A DNA stretch of 64,000 nucleotides from Hepsetus odoe (lineage: Eukaryota > Chordata > Actinopteri > Characiformes > Hepsetidae): the NCBI GenBank assembly GCA_017165825.1, contig CM029370.1, forward strand, positions 17,461,026 through 17,525,025, given 5' to 3'. Shown here one piece after another: positions 46,577 to 57,652 of the stretch. Under the pieces are notes generated by a model. That model was not told where the DNA came from. It saw nothing but the letters and a program-made list of their open reading frames with translations, and did not search any database. The position numbers and the translations under genes were made by a program. Position 1 is the stretch's first letter, and each line of letters opens with the position of its first letter.

Positions 46577-46854
46577 TACAATGTCTATTATTAAAACGCC
46601 TGTTATGACTATACCCATGCAGCATGTTAGCCCTGCCCATTCCTGCTGAAGTAATATGAATAATTTCAGTATGGCTCAGTTTAATTCTTTAAATTAAAGG
46701 AGAAAATGGGTCAGAGAATGGTCATGTAAATAAAGACTAAGGCAATTGTTAGTACGCAAAATCGCAAGACAAACTATAGTGGCTATATAGAGTTGTATAA
46801 TTGCAAGAAAAGTGATATCGGTATCTAAATAAGCAAGCAGTTATGCAGATACAT

Positions 46855-47106
46855 GAAAGTGACAACCCTTGTCATTGCGAGGTCACAGCACTGCACACTA
46901 TGAACCACAACTAAATTGGACCTCTGCTTTTAACCCATGCACACAAACACCGTGCAGCAGTGGGCAGCTATTGAACGCACCCAGGGAGCAGTGACAGGGA
47001 CGGTACCTTGCTCAGGGGTACCTCAGGGCAACCTACTTTTGAGGGAATCGACCCCACAATCTTCCGATGTGAGGCCAACTCCCTAACCACTAGGCCACCG
47101 CTGCCC
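46855..47106 (-). mobile_element. tRNA-derived SINE, type A
   Basis: Reverse copy very like 34249-34491, with head end TAGGCCACCGCTGCCC at 47106. ACAT flanks both sides (46851-46854, 47107-47110), too short to be a firm target duplication. Confidence 0.85.
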
Positions 47107-47136
47107 ACATGTATACTGAGTACATGTATACTGAGT
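47107..47136 (+). repeat. 15-bp tandem duplication next to a SINE
   Basis: ACATGTATACTGAGT occurs twice in direct succession immediately after the SINE head. Confidence 0.9.
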
Positions 47137-47174
47137 TGATATTTGTGAAATGAACTGTGATGAATGAGGAGAAT

Positions 47175-47236
<62 letters not shown>

Positions 47237-47530
47237 TTGAATGATGTGCGAGGATATTGAACCTTGGAAGTGCAGGGGGTGTACAAGATGGAAGGAGAGT
47301 AAGTGCAGTGATACTGAAAGGATAGAAGAATGGAAAGGCTGTGGTCTGGATGACATACCTGTGGAAGCATGAAGGTGTTTAGGAAAGATGACAGTTGAGT
47401 TTCAGACCAGCTTGTTTAACACAATCTTTGAAAGTGAGAGCATGCCTGAGGAATGAAGACAAAGTGTACTGTTAGAGAGCTACAGTATGTTTTCATGCCA
47501 AGAAAGAGCACTACAGATGCAGGAAGAATG
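47137..47530 (+). pseudogene. RTE-like reverse transcriptase N-terminal fragment
   Basis: Parallels the minus-strand RT piece at 14391-14755. It has LNDV-type codons after the GA tract, then IEEWKGCGLDDIPVEAWKCLGK, FQTSLFNTIFESESMPEE, a deletion, then TTTCATGCCAAGAAAGAGCACTACAGATGC (MPRKSTTDA type). Frame broken at several points. Neither a 5' nor a 3' end is visible. No catalytic motif is included. Confidence 0.7.
47175..47234 (+). repeat. (GA)n microsatellite inside RT codons
   Basis: 60 bp of GA (one AA interruption) at the place where the sister fragment has only GAGAATGAGAGAGAGG. Confidence 0.95.
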
Positions 47531-48644
47531 TGAGATGGAGCTGCCAGAAAAGAAAAGAAAGAAAAGAGAAAGAAGAAGAAACTTTTCTTTAGCTTTAATG
47601 GCTTTCTTCAAACTATTTTGTGCTATTATCTTTAGTTAAGTAGGTTCTTATTGTCCTTTCAGCCCCATTCACAGTACAGAAATGAAACAGCGTTCCTCCA
47701 GGACCCTGGTGCTAAACATAAGATGATGTCTAACACGACATAGAATAGACAAGACAAGTGCAAGACAAGTGCAGACAGGACTAACAGTGCAGACAAGACA
47801 GCAGTTATTATTTAAAACACTTCTGCATTGGCACTAACACAAAATTTCTCTTATAATAAAACTTGGTTACTCTTTTGTTTTTATTGTGTACTACTAGTTT
47901 CTCACTTGCAAAAGCACATTCCCCCAGATACCTAAATACGTAATGGATTAAATGAATAAATAAAGAAATAAGTCTCCTACAGGCCACTTAGTAAATGTCT
48001 TGGCCTAGGTACTCTAAAAGCACTTGCTGTGTAAGTGGTTGGTGAAGTGTTGAGGTGCTGTGTTTAATGGAAATATTCACAGCCCTTATTCAATATTACA
48101 TTTCTGATCTTCTCAAAGATACATTGCTTCTCAATGTTAAAAAGTACTGAAGTCTCTATATAAAGAGCAGTAAAGCTATGCCGGCATTTTGATCTTTTGA
48201 TGATGGAGATCTGGTGGTCTTTTTCTGGCTTGAAAATGAAAGTGGCTATCAACTTCCAGGCATATTGGCGCTAAAGACACGTAAAGAAATAGTCACTCTC
48301 TTCTTCAGTGTCCTTAACAAAAGAGAAGAGAGAGAGACACTTCTTTAAAAAAGCTCTTTGTTCTATTATACAGAAGAAGGAAATTATGTGTGTTAAAATG
48401 AGAGCAAATAATAAGAAAGAGTCTGTCACTTTAAAGCTGATGAATACAAGACTTCTCCATACCTATTTTGTTCTCAAAACAATTGAGATTGTCCTGAAAT
48501 TTTCTGGGTTTTCAGGAGCTTTGCATCACACTCTTTTGTGCCACTTTTGACATTTCCTTCTTCGATTAGTCCTGCACCACAACTTCATAATCAAACCATG
48601 ATTTTAACACTCAAAATACACTAAATATATCATGTAACAAGATA
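47531..48644. other. Unique AT-rich sequence
   Basis: A/G-rich patch at 47545-47580, with AAGACAAGTGCA words repeated at 47750-47775. No gene. Confidence 0.45.
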
Positions 48645-48924
48645 CACTACAAGGCCAAATGTATGTGGACACCTGATGTTTATATCCAATTGTTCCTGTT
48701 GAACAATCACTCCAAAACTATGGGCATCACATTTTTTAGGTAAGCACTAATGGTGGGCAATAAAGTGTGGCTTGCTGGGAGCATGCCTTTTCAACTCATA
48801 GGTGTCCAGTGATGTTGAGATCAGAGTTCTGTGCAGATCAAATTCTCCCACATCCTACAAGCCCTTCTTTATGGACCTTCATATTTTGTCCCTTTAGTGT
48901 TCACATATTTTTGACCATACAGTG
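48645..48924. mobile_element. Tc1-type MITE
   Basis: 280 bp with inverted ends CACTACAAGGCCAAATGTATGTG and CACATATTTTTGACCATACAGTG, flanked by TA on both sides. The interior (GATGTTGAGATCAGAGTTCTGTGCAG) matches the minus-strand remains of a transposase C-terminal region in related fish elements. No coding capacity. Confidence 0.85.
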
Positions 48925-51035
48925 TAGTTTGGAGACATCAAACCCATTTTAACCCATTCCTTATATCAGGAAAATGAGCAAATGATTAATGTCGTAGTGA
49001 TATGTAAGACACCAAAATTCGTTTTAAAAACTATTTTCACCAAATACAGCATAACCTTTGATGCAAAATGTTTGTGAGACCTTCTTAATAAATGCGCTTA
49101 GGGGAAAGATACGATTCTAGAGTTGAGTCAGTCTCACTATTGTGTTACAGGCACAGAATGTATTTTCTTTCAGCCAGGGCTTTTATTCTAAAATTAGGCT
49201 AACTAATTTGCTTTCAGCAGCATTCACACATCTTATCAAGGAATGGAAGATGTGGAAATAGCATGAAGTAACCAAGGCTTTGCTAACAAGATGACCTACA
49301 AACCAAATGTGAAGAGAGGAAGCGGCCAGAAGGAAGCTTACTAAACAAGAATAGAAAGCATGGCAGTATAGATGGAGTTGAAATAGGGCTTTACACACAG
49401 TGACTGTGACTAGACCTGGCGTTAATATGGAGTCATGTAATGAGCCACCAGTGTTTCAAGCAAACACATGACAAGAGGCAATGCACTGCCTCCAAGGGTG
49501 TGCCTCAAATCCAAAATACAGCTACGATGGTGAGCAGACAGTAGTATCTGTGTATAGAATAAGTGTATTTCCATCCATATGACCAAATTGAAGATAAACA
49601 TCTTTATTTTGGACGTATTAAGTAATCTAAATGTTGAGAGAAAATTACAATAGGAAGAAACTGCCAAAACATGATGGATAGATACAAACACCAAAAAAGA
49701 ACAAACCATTAAGAAACCAGATAACCTGAATATTCGACTTGCTTTCTCACTTATATAGTTGCCAGAGAGTCAGAACCAACTTTAGATATATGTGGCAACA
49801 AACATATCCTATTTAAGAAAAAGATTTAAAGGAATTTATACTAGCACGATTCAAAATGGTAATGGGCTTCCAAAAAACTTGTATTAATTTTTACAGTGTT
49901 GTAAAGGAACACTGTCATTCCTTGAAATTTCAGTGAACTTAACAAGGCACCCCTTGCATCACTCCACTTGCATTCAGATGTTAACAAGCCCTCAGGCCTC
50001 TCTGCCCAGAGTGTAAATGAGTGTTATAATAGATGCACATAAATACATTGCATAAAATCAATTGTGCATTAGTACCTGAATTTGTAGTGAACACTTATCT
50101 GATTGCAGCTAGCCTTGCTCAGTTAGTAAACTAGTCTAAAACATACCCATAAAATGAATACAGAGGAGAAAGAGTGAGCACAAATATAGCCACAGGCTCT
50201 TCTCTTTTATCAGGAAGCATCAAATTAAATTTCACCACCAAATGAGATGATATCTGTTACACTCCTAACCTATTCCTCAGCAATGCTTGACTTGTGTTTG
50301 TACAAAAATAGCCCAGTTATACTTCCTAGACATACCTGGTTGCATTTTTGCCAAAGGCTAAAAAATGGCCTATCTCTAATAATGTGATTAGAACCCTTCA
50401 TTTACTACATTTAAGATTTCTGCCCGGGCTGTTCTTTCTTATTTTTGCTGTGTGAATTTTGCATATTCAAAGGAAGTATTCAGTCATGGGAATTAAGCAT
50501 TTACTTTGAAAGTTATTAAGAAAACAAAGAATCTTCTTTAGTTGTCATTAAACAAGATGTTCTTATTGTAAAAACCTAATGATTTTTATAAACCTCCACA
50601 TAATCTTAAGGATTAATAATTTTGCATAATGTTATTTTTAGAAAAAGTTAATTGTTTCAAAGTTCTCAAGAGTCTGAGGCTGTGTAAGCTGCTTCACTTT
50701 AACAAAAATAATGTGTATTTCTTCTAGAACTATTAATTGGGTTTAGGGGTAGGGGTCATCTGAGATAATGAAACCTGCTAGCACAGGCCTTTTAAGGCTG
50801 TACAATAATGGCCTCATTTAAACCAAATGACCTAAAGTCAGGTTGTTTAGGGAAACCAGTCCTGCACAGTTTGTCTGCTTACAACGATATCAGTGCTTCA
50901 ATTGCCTAATCATGTGAGACACTCCATTGTTAATCAATGTCGTCTTTTCCACCAGACATAGTATTTACTGCAGTGCACTCAAAATGAAGTTTCACTTAGC
51001 TTTCTCACTTAGTCTTTCGTGCATTTTAATACACA

Positions 51036-51038
<3 letters not shown>
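48925..51038. other. Unique sequence
   Basis: No repeat or gene recognised. Overlapping short minus-strand frames at 49183-49709 match nothing. Confidence 0.45.

Positions 51039-51100
<62 letters not shown>
51039..51100 (+). repeat. (TC)n microsatellite
   Basis: 62 bp, uninterrupted, followed by a short AC run. Confidence 0.97.
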
Positions 51101-51102
<2 letters not shown>

Positions 51103-51607
51103 ATACACACACACATGTGCTGTCTCTTCTCCTCACTTTTCTTCTTTTTTAACACTAACTGCACAGTACTAGAGTGATTAAAAACTCTCTTCAACTAGGA
51201 AGAAATGTCATTTACTTTCACTCAATTGTACATTTGCTCAAAAGTGTATTAACCATATACATTTGATTAACTGCAATATTAAGAATTTTAGTTCTTACTT
51301 ACTAAAATGCCCAGGTGCAATGAATGGTGCTATATAAGTGTGTAACAGGAAAACTGACTTATCTCTCTAAACTTATATCGAAGAACTTACGTCAACTATT
51401 TAATAATAATTAGAAATATAACTGTTGTTTTTACTAGTTGTTGACTTATCTGCGCCCCATTGGTTTTCTGTGTCTTATAGTATGCTCTGTGTTACATTTT
51501 ATGTTGTTCTATGTGTAGCGCTATGGTCCTGGAGGAACTTTGTTTTATTTCACTGTATTACTGTGTATATGGTTGTGTATATGGTAGGCTCACTCTGGTT
51601 ACCTCTT
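51101..51607. other. Unique sequence, nothing recognised
   Basis: A valine/cysteine-rich 88-codon frame beginning at 51425 runs into the SINE and is not convincing. Confidence 0.4.
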
Positions 51608-51812
51608 CAGTGTGGCCTGAGTATGGATTTGGGAGTTGACCCTGGACCAGGTGTGGGGTTCGTGCCCTTCACCAGGTGGGTTGCCACCTGAGGTACCCTT
51701 GGTGGGTGCCGTCCCATCAGTTTGCTCCTCCTGCAAAGGAGGCTGGCAGCCTGTCAGGGTGTGTTTCATCCTTCTAAATCCTGTGTGAGGACCCCGACCT
51801 AATATGACTGAC
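51608..51812 (+). mobile_element. Degraded full-length SINE type-B
   Basis: Head (CAGTGTGGCCTGAGTATGGATTTGGGAGTTG), B box (GGGTTCGTGCCC), body (CACCTGAGGTACCCTT) and 3' module (GGCTGGCAGCCTGTCAGGGTG) are all recognisable in order, with many substitutions and the terminal repeat lost. Confidence 0.7.
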
Positions 51813-52742
51813 TGGTTGCACAACTCTCAAGCACCTACCACTACAGATTACAGGATTTTGACCTTCAGCATTAAACTCATGCAGATCACTAATTTGAACT
51901 ATACTTTAGTGTACAGCGGCTTGGACTCAAGCAGTGCATTATCACATTACTCCTTGAGACTTGAATCAGATTGAAATTGCTGGGTGCTGTGAAAAGACAC
52001 TGAGCTAACAGTCTGATCTCTCAAAGTCCATCTGATTCCTCCTTTCAATAGTGCCTGGCGTCTGGAGCAGAAGCAGTGAAGTTATCACTAAACTCTGTCA
52101 TGTCAACCTCACACTCTCCAGTGTCTGGTATTATCAAGCTCACCTGTGAGTCACAGATTCAGTCAAGCTGAGCACATACGAGACATCAGATCTGAGTTTG
52201 TGGGAGAAGCTTTATCAGCCTATGATTGCTGCTACCCTTGAAATGATAATTACATTACATTTTCTAGGTGCTGTTCTATAAGCATGACAGGCAAGGCAGA
52301 ACAGCCAGTAATTTCAAATTGATGCTTTATCTACATACAGCATTTACCAACTCATTAGAATGATCTGCGCATAATCATGTGACTTGATTTCACAGCATAG
52401 TTGATTAAAGCATCATTAAAGTTGGATTAGTGAGATGGCATAGTATGTTAAAAGTAAAGAAGCACCAGCTTCCCACTCAAATGTCTACTGACAAGTTAAA
52501 CACTTGCTCTAATACCTTTTTGTATGGGATTGCTGGCTCACCAATTCCATAAATTGCTCTTCTCTACAGTTTTCATGTAGTTTTCCCCATACTCAACCTG
52601 ACTGTTTGTGAATCTTGGCACTGTTCTGGCTCTATCATCTATATTATAGTAGTGTTTCCGTGTGCTTGTAGTTTAATAAGAGATTCAATGCACCATTTTT
52701 AATTATTGCATGTTAAACTTTTTCTTGCTCTGCCAGCTGATT

Positions 52743-52756
52743 CTGCCATCTGGTGG
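52743..52756 (-). promoter_or_regulatory. CTCF-like motif, minus strand
   Basis: CTGCCATCTGGTGG on the plus strand reads CCACCAGATGGCAG on the minus strand, a full match to CCASYAGRKGGCRS. Its orientation is opposite to the motif at 18175. Confidence 0.5.
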
Positions 52757-53237
52757 AAGGTCATTTATACATGTAACTACTATTGTCTGCAAGGCTAGAT
52801 GGTAGCCAATAAAGATGATTAAACTGGGGATGACAAGATGCCTAACAGGCATAATTGTTAGGAATGGCGCAGAAAATTAAAAGTTTCAGATACAGTTGTC
52901 TGATTGCTAGAGTGTTTAAACTACTACTACTACTATTACTTGAAGCAAACATCTTAACAGAACAAAAAACTCACATTTAAGTTTAAGGACACAGACATGA
53001 GTCACTGATTTTTTACTGGCTTATTTTTGGCCTTAGTTTAGTTATTTAGCTTCAGGCAATTGTTGTAGCATAATTATCAAGTATGATCAAATGTTTAAGC
53101 CACACACTCCTTGCACTTTCAAACTTACAAAATCAGTGTTAACTTTCTCTTACAATAGGGTTCATGAAAAAACAAACAAACAAAAAAAACAACTACTAGT
53201 CACTGATACAGATCTTAAATAGAAATTTCTCAAATAA

Positions 53238-53260
53238 CTCAAGCTTTTGCACAATACTGC
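53238..53260 (-). mobile_element. Orphan Tc1 terminal-repeat fragment
   Basis: CTCAAGCTTTTGCACAATACTGC resembles the right end of the 41514 and 45994 elements (CCTAAAACTTTTGCACAGTACTG). No partner end found nearby. Confidence 0.4.
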
Positions 53261-53659
53261 ATGTGTGTTCTTAATTGTTCAGTTTCCTCTGCTCTGCTTT
53301 TCTCCATGTGTATGATTCTTACTGGGACCATCTACTACTGCTGCAGTGCGATCCCACATGGTACTTTCTGTGGAAATGCATCAATCTCTCATTTTAGTTG
53401 TTCATCTAATTACTTCAGCTTATTGCTATATAACTAAGCATACATAAATGTGGACTTACTTCTACTCGGGCCTTTTGAATAGGTTTCAAACCTGATCCCA
53501 AATGGCTGCTAAATGAGATGACCAAATGTTATGTTAGCATTAATATTAAGCATATGCACACACACGTGGACAAACACACACACAGCACAATGAATGTGTC
53601 AGCTAATGCTTTTGTTCCAGATGAGGGTTGTAATGAAATGTGACAGGCTGTATGTGTGT

Positions 53660-53800
53660 GGGTTGCGTTGATGGCTAATTGCAGGGCTTATTTTGTCAAT
53701 AGGCTCATTGATAGACATCCATGAAAGTCTGCCAATGTCGATGTAAATAGGGCCTAATGGTGTCTTAACCTCATTTCAAGCAGCACTGAAGACCATTCAT
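53660..53800. promoter_or_regulatory. Candidate conserved non-coding element
   Basis: Dense unique block with GATGGCTAATTGCAGGGC, TTTTGTCAATAGGCTCATTGATAG and GTCGATGTAAATAGGGCC. No frame, no repeat. Inferred from appearance only. Confidence 0.2.
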
Positions 53801-53820
53801 CTCTTGGGCTTTCTCCATCC

Positions 53821-53835
53821 TCTCCTCTCTCTCTC

Positions 53836-53927
<92 letters not shown>

Positions 53928-53953
53928 CCTCTCCCTCTCCCTCTCCCTCTCTC
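53821..53953 (+). repeat. (CT)n microsatellite, long
   Basis: About 133 bp of CT with CCTCT variants at both ends, the longest simple repeat in the window. The serine/leucine frame across it is an artefact. Confidence 0.97.
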
Positions 53954-54944
53954 AGACCATATGATTTAATGCAGAGGCTGAGTTTTATGCTTCCTCTGGA
54001 TTGATTTCTTTAATCGTGAGGTCCAGGAGTATCACAGCACAGTGAATAGTGAGGAGGAAAAATTGCTAGAATACTTATCATGAGCACACAAGGACACACA
54101 TATACACACACATCACAAATCCCTCTTATAAATCGCACCCATGATAGCAATGCTTCAGAGACCAACTATACTGACAAGCCATAAGAATATATTTATACAT
54201 TACATAATATAGTTGCAAACTTTTCACATTTAATACAGTCTTTTCAGGCTTTTTTTACATCAATTTATTCTTTGAAAGAAGGGATCATTGCTCTTTCCAT
54301 CACTCTAGGTAGGGTTTATTTCCTAAGAATATTCACACAACTGATGCATAATCATAATCAGCACTTTATTTAAGATTTATTTTAAAATTTAAAACTTTTT
54401 TTAATGCTATCTGTCCTTTCAGCCACTCAAATATTAGTGCTATTGTACTAATATTTATTCTGCATCAGCAACCTACTATGCTACTTGTGGGGGAGAGGGA
54501 AGACAGTCCTACAAAGCCAGCTGTGGTCTCTTTGACACCTAGCCATTGAAGGATGGTGGCACCATCAGGGATCAGTCTCAAAACTCTGTGATGACAATGC
54601 CAATGCCTTTAACTTTACACACATCCTAAGCAGTGTTGGAGGTTTGTGTTTGGACAGCGAGTCGATTACACATGCATTCTAAGGAGAACCTGATAAATTG
54701 TTGGGCAACGCAACAGAGTGGGACCAGACAAATTGTGTAGGAGCACATTCATAAAAAAAAGTTGTAAGGGTGTTAGGAAAGTTGTGAGATTCTATCTTGT
54801 TGAACCAAAACTAGCTGAAACATAAAGGCACATTTGTTGCATTGAGAAAAAATATTTTAAAAATCACCTATGTAGTATTCAGTCATTTCAAGCTATTTTA
54901 AGTAGGTTCCTTGTACATACTTTTGTCACTGGTGAGGTTCGTTT
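53954..54944. other. Unique sequence, nothing recognised
   Basis: No repeat or gene recognised. Confidence 0.45.
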
Positions 54945-55255
54945 TGGGCATGGTAGAGGGCGCTCTGTTCTGACTGAGCACACCTGAGCTCATGAAGGCA
55001 CAGGTGTGCACCATTGGTGCTGCTATTTAAGCCCCGATGAGTCAGAACAGAGCGCGGCTCATTCACTAGGCGAAGCCTACACTTAATGGTGGTTTTGGTA
55101 ATTTGGTATAGTCAGACTGCAGTTCCTTGGATCTTGGTTTTAGTTAGAACTGCAGTCCTTGGATCTTGTTTTGGTTAATATAAATGAAGAACAAAGTTAT
55201 GTTCTGGACTCCTGGCTCTGCATTGACATCCTTCCCGCGCCCCACCACCGTTACA
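54945..55255 (+). mobile_element. Gypsy-type LTR (family 1), near complete
   Basis: Has the family order: GGTAGAGGGCGCTCTG, CTGAGCACACCTGAG, ACAGGTGTGC, TTTAAGCCCCGATGAGTCAGAACAGAGCGCGG, ATGGTGGTTTTGGT, an ACAAAGTTATGTTC segment, and CCACCACCGTTACA at the end. A short segment (GACTGCAGTTCCTTGGATCTTG) is duplicated inside it. The exact 5' boundary is uncertain and no target duplication was found. Solo, since no internal sequence follows. Confidence 0.75.
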
Positions 55256-55617
55256 ACTTTGTACGTATATTGTAAGTTATTTAAAACTATCAGCTATACA
55301 GCCACTAGGGATGCACAAGCCAGTGTATTTCTTCGTGTCAGTCCCATGCTCTTACCAATGGGGAGAGTTACATCATCTGCAGCATCCCTACAGCATACAG
55401 CATCTGGTGTAAAATTTTGCCAAATCAATATGCGGACAATGAAACAGACTTCCATACTGGATCTGTCAAGGCCCGGGTTAACTACTAACCTACAGGGTGC
55501 TGGTGGAAATTGGGCTGCTGTTGACCAAAGGAGAAGAAGAAGAAGAGGAGGAAGACATGTCCAGAGGGAGGAAGAGAGAAAGATGGGGAGGAGAGTGGAA
55601 GTGAGAGGAAATATAGA

Positions 55618-56003
55618 ATGATGAGTGTGAAGGTGGAAGTTGAAGGTGTGATAATGAATGTTGTTTGTGCTTATGCCCCACAAGTTGATTGTGGGATGGA
55701 AGGGGATGAAGAATTCTGGAGCGAGTTAGATGAAGGGATAGCGAGTTTAGCCAGGGGATGGAGAGTGGTGATTGGTGCAGATTTTAATGGACATGTTGGT
55801 GAAGGGAACAGAGGTGATGAGGAGGGGATGGGTAGGTATAGTGTCAAAGAGAGGAATGTCGAAGGTTAGATGTTTGTAGATTTTACGAAAAGAATGAAAA
55901 TAACTGTAGTTAATACTTATTTTAAGAAGAGGGAGGAGCACAGGATGATGTATAAGAGTGGAGAAAGATGCTAACAGGTGGATTATATCCTTTGCAGGAG
56001 GGT
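55618..56003 (+). pseudogene. RTE-like apurinic (APE-type) endonuclease remnant
   Basis: Reads VIMNVVCAYAPQVDCGMEGD, then WRVVIGADFNGHVGEGNRGDEE, YSVKERNVEG, a stop at 55867-55869, then FTKRMKITVVNTYFKKREEHRMMYKSG and QVDYILCRR. The GADFNGH and the terminal DYIL-type motif are those of APE endonucleases that nick target DNA in non-LTR retrotransposons. Fish genome annotations often mislabel this domain as a craniofacial development protein. The N-terminal catalytic part is weak and the frame is interrupted by at least two stops. Confidence 0.8.
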
Positions 56004-56203
56004 CAGTCTGAAGGAGATTGGAGCAAAGTAATGACAGGGGAGAGTGTAGCTAAACAGCATAGCATAGTGGCCTGTAGGATTGCTGGGAAACTACTGCAGA
56101 AGTGGTAAGGCAGACAGCTAGAAAGGTACTTGGTATGACATATGGAAGGAATAAGGAACATAAGGATGGTGGTGATGGTGGAACCCAGAAGTCCAGGAGT
56201 GCA

Positions 56204-56505
56204 TACAGAAGATGTATAGTGTGATGGCAAGTGTTGAAGAGAAGTATGTGAGAGTAGTTCAGGATATGTATGAGGGCAGTGTGACAGCGGTGAGGTCTGC
56301 AGTAGGAGAGATGGAAGCATTTAAGGTAGAGGTTGGATTACATCAAGGATCAGTGCTGAGCCAATTCTTGCTTACAATAGTAATGGACATGTTGACAGAC
56401 AAGGCTAGACAGGAGTCCCTGTGGATGATGATGTTTGCTTATGATATTGTGATCTGTAGCATGAGTAGGAAACAGCTTGAGAACCAGGAGAGATGGATGG
56501 TATGA
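56204..56505 (+). pseudogene. RTE-like reverse transcriptase core remnant
   Basis: The frame 56212-56505 contains YVRVVQDMYEGSVTAVRSAV, EVGLHQGSVLSQFLLTIVMD (motif B) and MMFAYDIVICS (motif C). The active-site pair reads YD at 56440-56445 where the family has DD, so a catalytic aspartate is replaced. It joins the endonuclease part with the RT N-terminus deleted. Confidence 0.8.
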
Positions 56506-57369
56506 AATTGCATATTTTTAAAAATCCAAAAAGATGTCTTATCACAGTCTGTTGTTAACAAAGTACTGATGCATAACAACTAGGTGATAAAGTGCTCCAC
56601 ATATGAAGCACATTAGTGTTATTGCTCTTAGCTGTGTCTGCAGTGGGTGACATTCTAAATAAAGCATTTTGGCTGCTCAGCTGTTCTCTCAGTTAGATAT
56701 CTAACCTCATGGGGATCAGAGAGACATGCACACTTCAGTGCAAGATTGATGATTTCAGTCTGTTTGTTTTCTATTTTCTTTACAAGCCATTTTACACAGT
56801 GGCTTATTATTTCTACTTATCCATTCTATAGTGTGTTTGGTATTACCAGCCATTTGTCATTGTGTCGGGGCTCTAGTACAGGGTGGCAAAACTGTAGGAT
56901 TACTGCTGGCTAAGCAGGGCGGAGAGAACTACAACCAATGTCATTCATTTCTAAATGATGAATCACACAACCACACATCAAAATCAAAACACACACACAG
57001 ACACACACACATAGAAGAGGTTAGATTACATTGTATTTTACATATTGTAAACTCTTATTTACAATTAATTTGCATCATATATTTTCTTTTCCTATATGTC
57101 ACAATAATATGTTCACTTTGCTTGTCTTAGGAGGCAATTGTTTCACTATTTACTTATTTTTATACTTTTTTTTGCATCTGAAAAATCAAACTCTATTAAC
57201 ATTTTATTCAAAATATGTTCTAAAAAATGTTTCAAATAACTTTAAATATTATTTTATTCATTTTTACTGTTTTTATTTAAGCAGTAGGTATTCACCTATG
57301 TGTAAAAATAATATATTCATATTTATTATTAATGTATTGCCTTAAATCTAAGGCACTTTTCTTAATAGT

Positions 57370-57373
<4 letters not shown>
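56506..57373. other. Unique sequence with an AC run
   Basis: (AC)n at about 56989-57011. Phenylalanine/tyrosine-rich short frames at 57031-57345 reflect AT content. No gene. Confidence 0.45.

Positions 57374-57414
<41 letters not shown>
57374..57414 (+). repeat. (CT)n microsatellite
   Basis: 41 bp, uninterrupted. Confidence 0.95.
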
Positions 57415-57418
<4 letters not shown>

Positions 57419-57585
57419 CCCTCCCTCCTTTCTGTCTTTTCCACTTCTCTCATCTCTTAAGGTGGACAAATGTTTATCTGTTTTAGGAAATTCCTCCCAT
57501 TAACGATAAAAAAGAATGGTGAGATCATTATAATGAAATAACCTTCTAAAGGTCACCTGAGTCATGCTCTGCTTGACCATCTACA

Positions 57586-57652
57586 CCCCCCCCCCCCCAC
57601 ACACACACACACACCCACACACACACACACACACACACATGCACACGCACAC
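57586..57652 (+). repeat. Poly-C run followed by (AC)n
   Basis: Thirteen C in a row, then AC units with a few interruptions. Confidence 0.95.

Larger units (their letters stand above)
51813..53820. other. Unique sequence with regulatory-looking parts
   Basis: Apart from the motif and fragments listed separately I see no gene. The part at 51890-52270 is repeat-free with patches such as CCTATGATTGCTGCTACC and TGATAATTACATTAC, and could be conserved DNA. Confidence 0.35.
55303..56505 (+). mobile_element. RTE-like LINE with internal deletion
   Basis: Same 5' start as the copy at 14964 (ACTAGGGATGCACAAGCCAG), then about 230 bp of 5' untranslated region, an endonuclease remnant, a gap, and an RT remnant. 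The 3' part of RT, the 3' UTR and tail are absent. Roughly 1.2 kb survive. Confidence 0.8.

Noticed and set aside
55294..55683. 129-codon minus-strand open frame
   Set aside because: Antisense to the 5' UTR and endonuclease of the RTE-like LINE.
55618..55869. Host gene similar to craniofacial development protein 2
   Set aside because: Such labels in fish annotations usually come from the RTE endonuclease, and this frame is followed by the element's own reverse transcriptase and preceded by its 5' UTR.
56003..56320. 105-codon minus-strand open frame
   Set aside because: Antisense to the RTE-like LINE remnant.
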